From: Devosia soli
GTDB lineage: Bacteria; Pseudomonadota; Alphaproteobacteria; Rhizobiales; Devosiaceae
Direction: 5' to 3'
Length of the DNA stretch: 64,000 bases
NCBI RefSeq assembly: GCF_000970455.1
Contig: NZ_LAJG01000042.1
Coordinates: 310,001-374,000, forward strand
A model generated the notes under the pieces. The model worked only from the letters and a program-made list of their open reading frames with translations. It was not told where the DNA came from and did not search any database. Both the position numbers and the translations under genes were made by a program. Below, one piece after another: positions 62,877 to 64,000 of this stretch (positions are counted from its first letter, which is position 1; each line of letters starts with the position of its first letter).

Positions 62877-63701
62877 ATGATGCTTCGTTTTCTTGCCTTT
62901 GCGATTGCGCTTTTTTCAGCCGGAACGGCCTTTGCCCAGACCGCCGGAGTACCGCCGGAAGAACTCAACAATACGCGGCGCCTTGCGGGCGACAGCATCA
63001 ATGTGTGCTTTGATGTCACAAGCCTTGGCCGGCCCTTTGATGAAGATGTGGCGCGCGCCATTGGCGATGCGCTCTTTCTTGAGGTCAATGTGATCGATGG
63101 CTTCGGCGGCTTTCCGCTCAACGGCGACGGGTTCATGGATGAGCTGACGCTGGCGATGAACAATACCTGCGACGTCTTCATGGGCGTCAGCGTCTCCGCC
63201 AACTCGCCGTTTTCAGAGGCCTTTGCGCTGACGCGGCCCTATGCGTCCATTCCGTTCGTCTTCGTGGCCAGCGACCCGGCCTATCAAAGCCTGGGCGATA
63301 TTCCCAAGGATCGTCCGCTCGGCACCGCCATGGCGAGCATGGGCGAGATGAACTACATCACCTGGGCGCAGCAGCAGCCGGACGGCCAGAGCTGGGTGCG
63401 CTATCCCTATGCCGACCCGGATAAGATGGCGACGCGCGTGCTCGACGGCACGATCGCCGGAATGATTGTTTGGCAGCCGGCCTTCTCACGCGTTTTGGCA
63501 GAACGTTCGGATGCCGACGCACTGCGGATCATCGACCCCTCTCCGTTGCCGGAGGCGTTCGTCAGGGTCGGGGCGCTGGTGTCGAGCCGTAACGGGTTTC
63601 TCCGCAGCCAGATGGACCAGGCCATCGATGCCCTTGTGGCCGATGGCACTATTGCGGCGCTGCTCGAAAAATACGGCTACGAAGGCAAGGCTGGCGAATA
63701 G
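62877..63701 (+). CDS. MxaJ/XoxJ-like periplasmic binding protein
   Basis: A 274-residue protein from ATG 62877 (AAAGGA upstream; ATG 62880 also possible). Signal peptide ~1-21 (GTAFAQ). Family-3 solute-binding fold: INVCFDVTSLGRPFDEDVARAIGDAL, split around the conserved Cys, then CDVFMGVSVSANSPFSEAF, ALTRPYASIPFVFV, MIVWQPAFSRVL, ALLEKYGYEG. In methanol dehydrogenase operons MxaJ/XoxJ is needed for enzyme maturation; a similar role for this PQQ enzyme is inference. Confidence 0.85.
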   Translation: MMLRFLAFAIALFSAGTAFAQTAGVPPEELNNTRRLAGDSINVCFDVTSLGRPFDEDVARAIGDALFLEVNVIDGFGGFPLNGDGFMDELTLAMNNTCDVFMGVSVSANSPFSEAFALTRPYASIPFVFVASDPAYQSLGDIPKDRPLGTAMASMGEMNYITWAQQQPDGQSWVRYPYADPDKMATRVLDGTIAGMIVWQPAFSRVLAERSDADALRIIDPSPLPEAFVRVGALVSSRNGFLRSQMDQAIDALVADGTIAALLEKYGYEGKAGE

Positions 63702-64000
63702 TCAGCGCAAGAGCTGCAGGATGGCGTCCGGGCTGGGAAAGCCGAAGGCGACGATGGCGGCGATCACTACGAAAAGGCTGATCGGCTCGGCCTGTAGCAG
63801 CCGACGCTCCTCATTGGGCCATAGCGCTTGAAGCAGTGCGCCGCCAGGCAAGCCCGGCAGCGGCAAAACTGCAAGCATGGTCGAAGCCACGGTCAGCTTC
63901 TGCACCTGTTCAAGAACCAGCAGCGCGGCCGTAGCGCCCGTCGAAGGCAAAAGCAGCGCTGCACGACGCAGGAGGTCAACGCCTGGCACCAAAGCCAGCA
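63702..64000 (-). CDS. Membrane protein, C-terminal part, cut by window edge
   Basis: Minus-strand frame entering from the right edge and ending at 63702. It shows hydrophobic segments LLVLEQVQKLTVASTMLAVLP and ISLFVVIAAIVAFGFP with the loop LPLPGLPGGALLQALWPNEE between. The LP-PG-PGG pattern faintly recalls the NPLPPLDGG segment of site-2 (M50) proteases but lacks the Asp, so the family is uncertain. Convergent with the MxaJ-like gene, no gap. Confidence 0.5.
   Translation of the reverse strand, partial: LALVPGVDLLRRAALLLPSTGATAALLVLEQVQKLTVASTMLAVLPLPGLPGGALLQALWPNEERRLLQAEPISLFVVIAAIVAFGFPSPDAILQLLR

Overview
The window is a GC-rich chromosomal segment of an alphaproteobacterium of the Hyphomicrobiales, most likely a Devosia or close relative. 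Supporting signs are an ALAS-type hemA (Shemin pathway), the SRP RNA upstream of dnaX-ybaB-recR, the block hisD / UPF0262 / low-Mr phosphatase / infA / maf / yacG / tRNA-Phe, a murA preceded by a tiny basic protein, pseudoazurin, and several families of dispersed palindromic intergenic repeats. The genus is inference; there is no 16S in the window. No insertion sequence, prophage, CRISPR array or replication origin was seen.

Layout. 1-9 kb: end of uxaC, lysine/DAP genes dapD-dapE with two paralogous membrane proteins, truA, fmt, def, rmuC and a DUF2945 protein. 9-13 kb: periplasmic protease DegP with a two-component pair. 13-18 kb: recR, ybaB, dnaX, SRP RNA, an RluE-type pseudouridine synthase, DUF817 and LOG-family proteins. 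18.8-26.8 kb: signalling and envelope genes (a FixJ-like regulator whose receiver lacks its phospho-Asp, mscL, a PAS hybrid kinase, a PRC-barrel protein, a CSS-type EAL phosphodiesterase, an OmpA-like lipoprotein, DUF4037). 27-37.9 kb: a WS/DGAT-like acyltransferase, hemA with an FNR/FixK box, a GNAT enzyme, a GAF-GGDEF-EAL protein, an ArsR-DUF1801-SRPBCC operon, a HisKA_2 kinase, a phosphoesterase and a lipid-kinase-like gene. 38-50 kb: conserved housekeeping genes (tRNA-Thr, murA, DUF2948, hisD, infA, maf, yacG, tRNA-Phe, sthA, pheA) and a cytochrome c. 50-54 kb: GhrA, a YqaA/DedA-like protein, a MarR-GNAT fusion and an M17 peptidase.

The most accessory-looking part is 54.2-63.7 kb. It holds an SsuABC/TauABC-type importer whose permease faces its ATPase and binding protein, pseudoazurin, an ABC-2 exporter-type ATPase and permease coupled to an anchored family-3 binding-like protein, and an operon of cytochrome c, PQQ-dependent dehydrogenase and an MxaJ/XoxJ-like binding protein. 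The dehydrogenase resembles the sorbose/sorbosone dehydrogenase (SSDA) and Devosia DepA group, not MxaF/XoxF. It lacks the vicinal Cys pair and two classical metal-ligand positions appear replaced. Its partner cytochrome carries a duplicated C-terminal motif around AYTWG. A plausible model is periplasmic oxidation of an alcohol or sugar, with electrons passing through the cytochrome and possibly pseudoazurin. No PQQ biosynthesis genes are in the window.

Four or five genes (degP, the DUF2945 protein, the PRC-barrel protein, a small protein at 24.3 kb and possibly an F420-reductase-like gene) carry upstream sequences resembling the GGAAC-N16/17-CGTT promoter of the general stress sigma factor EcfG, at plausible distances.
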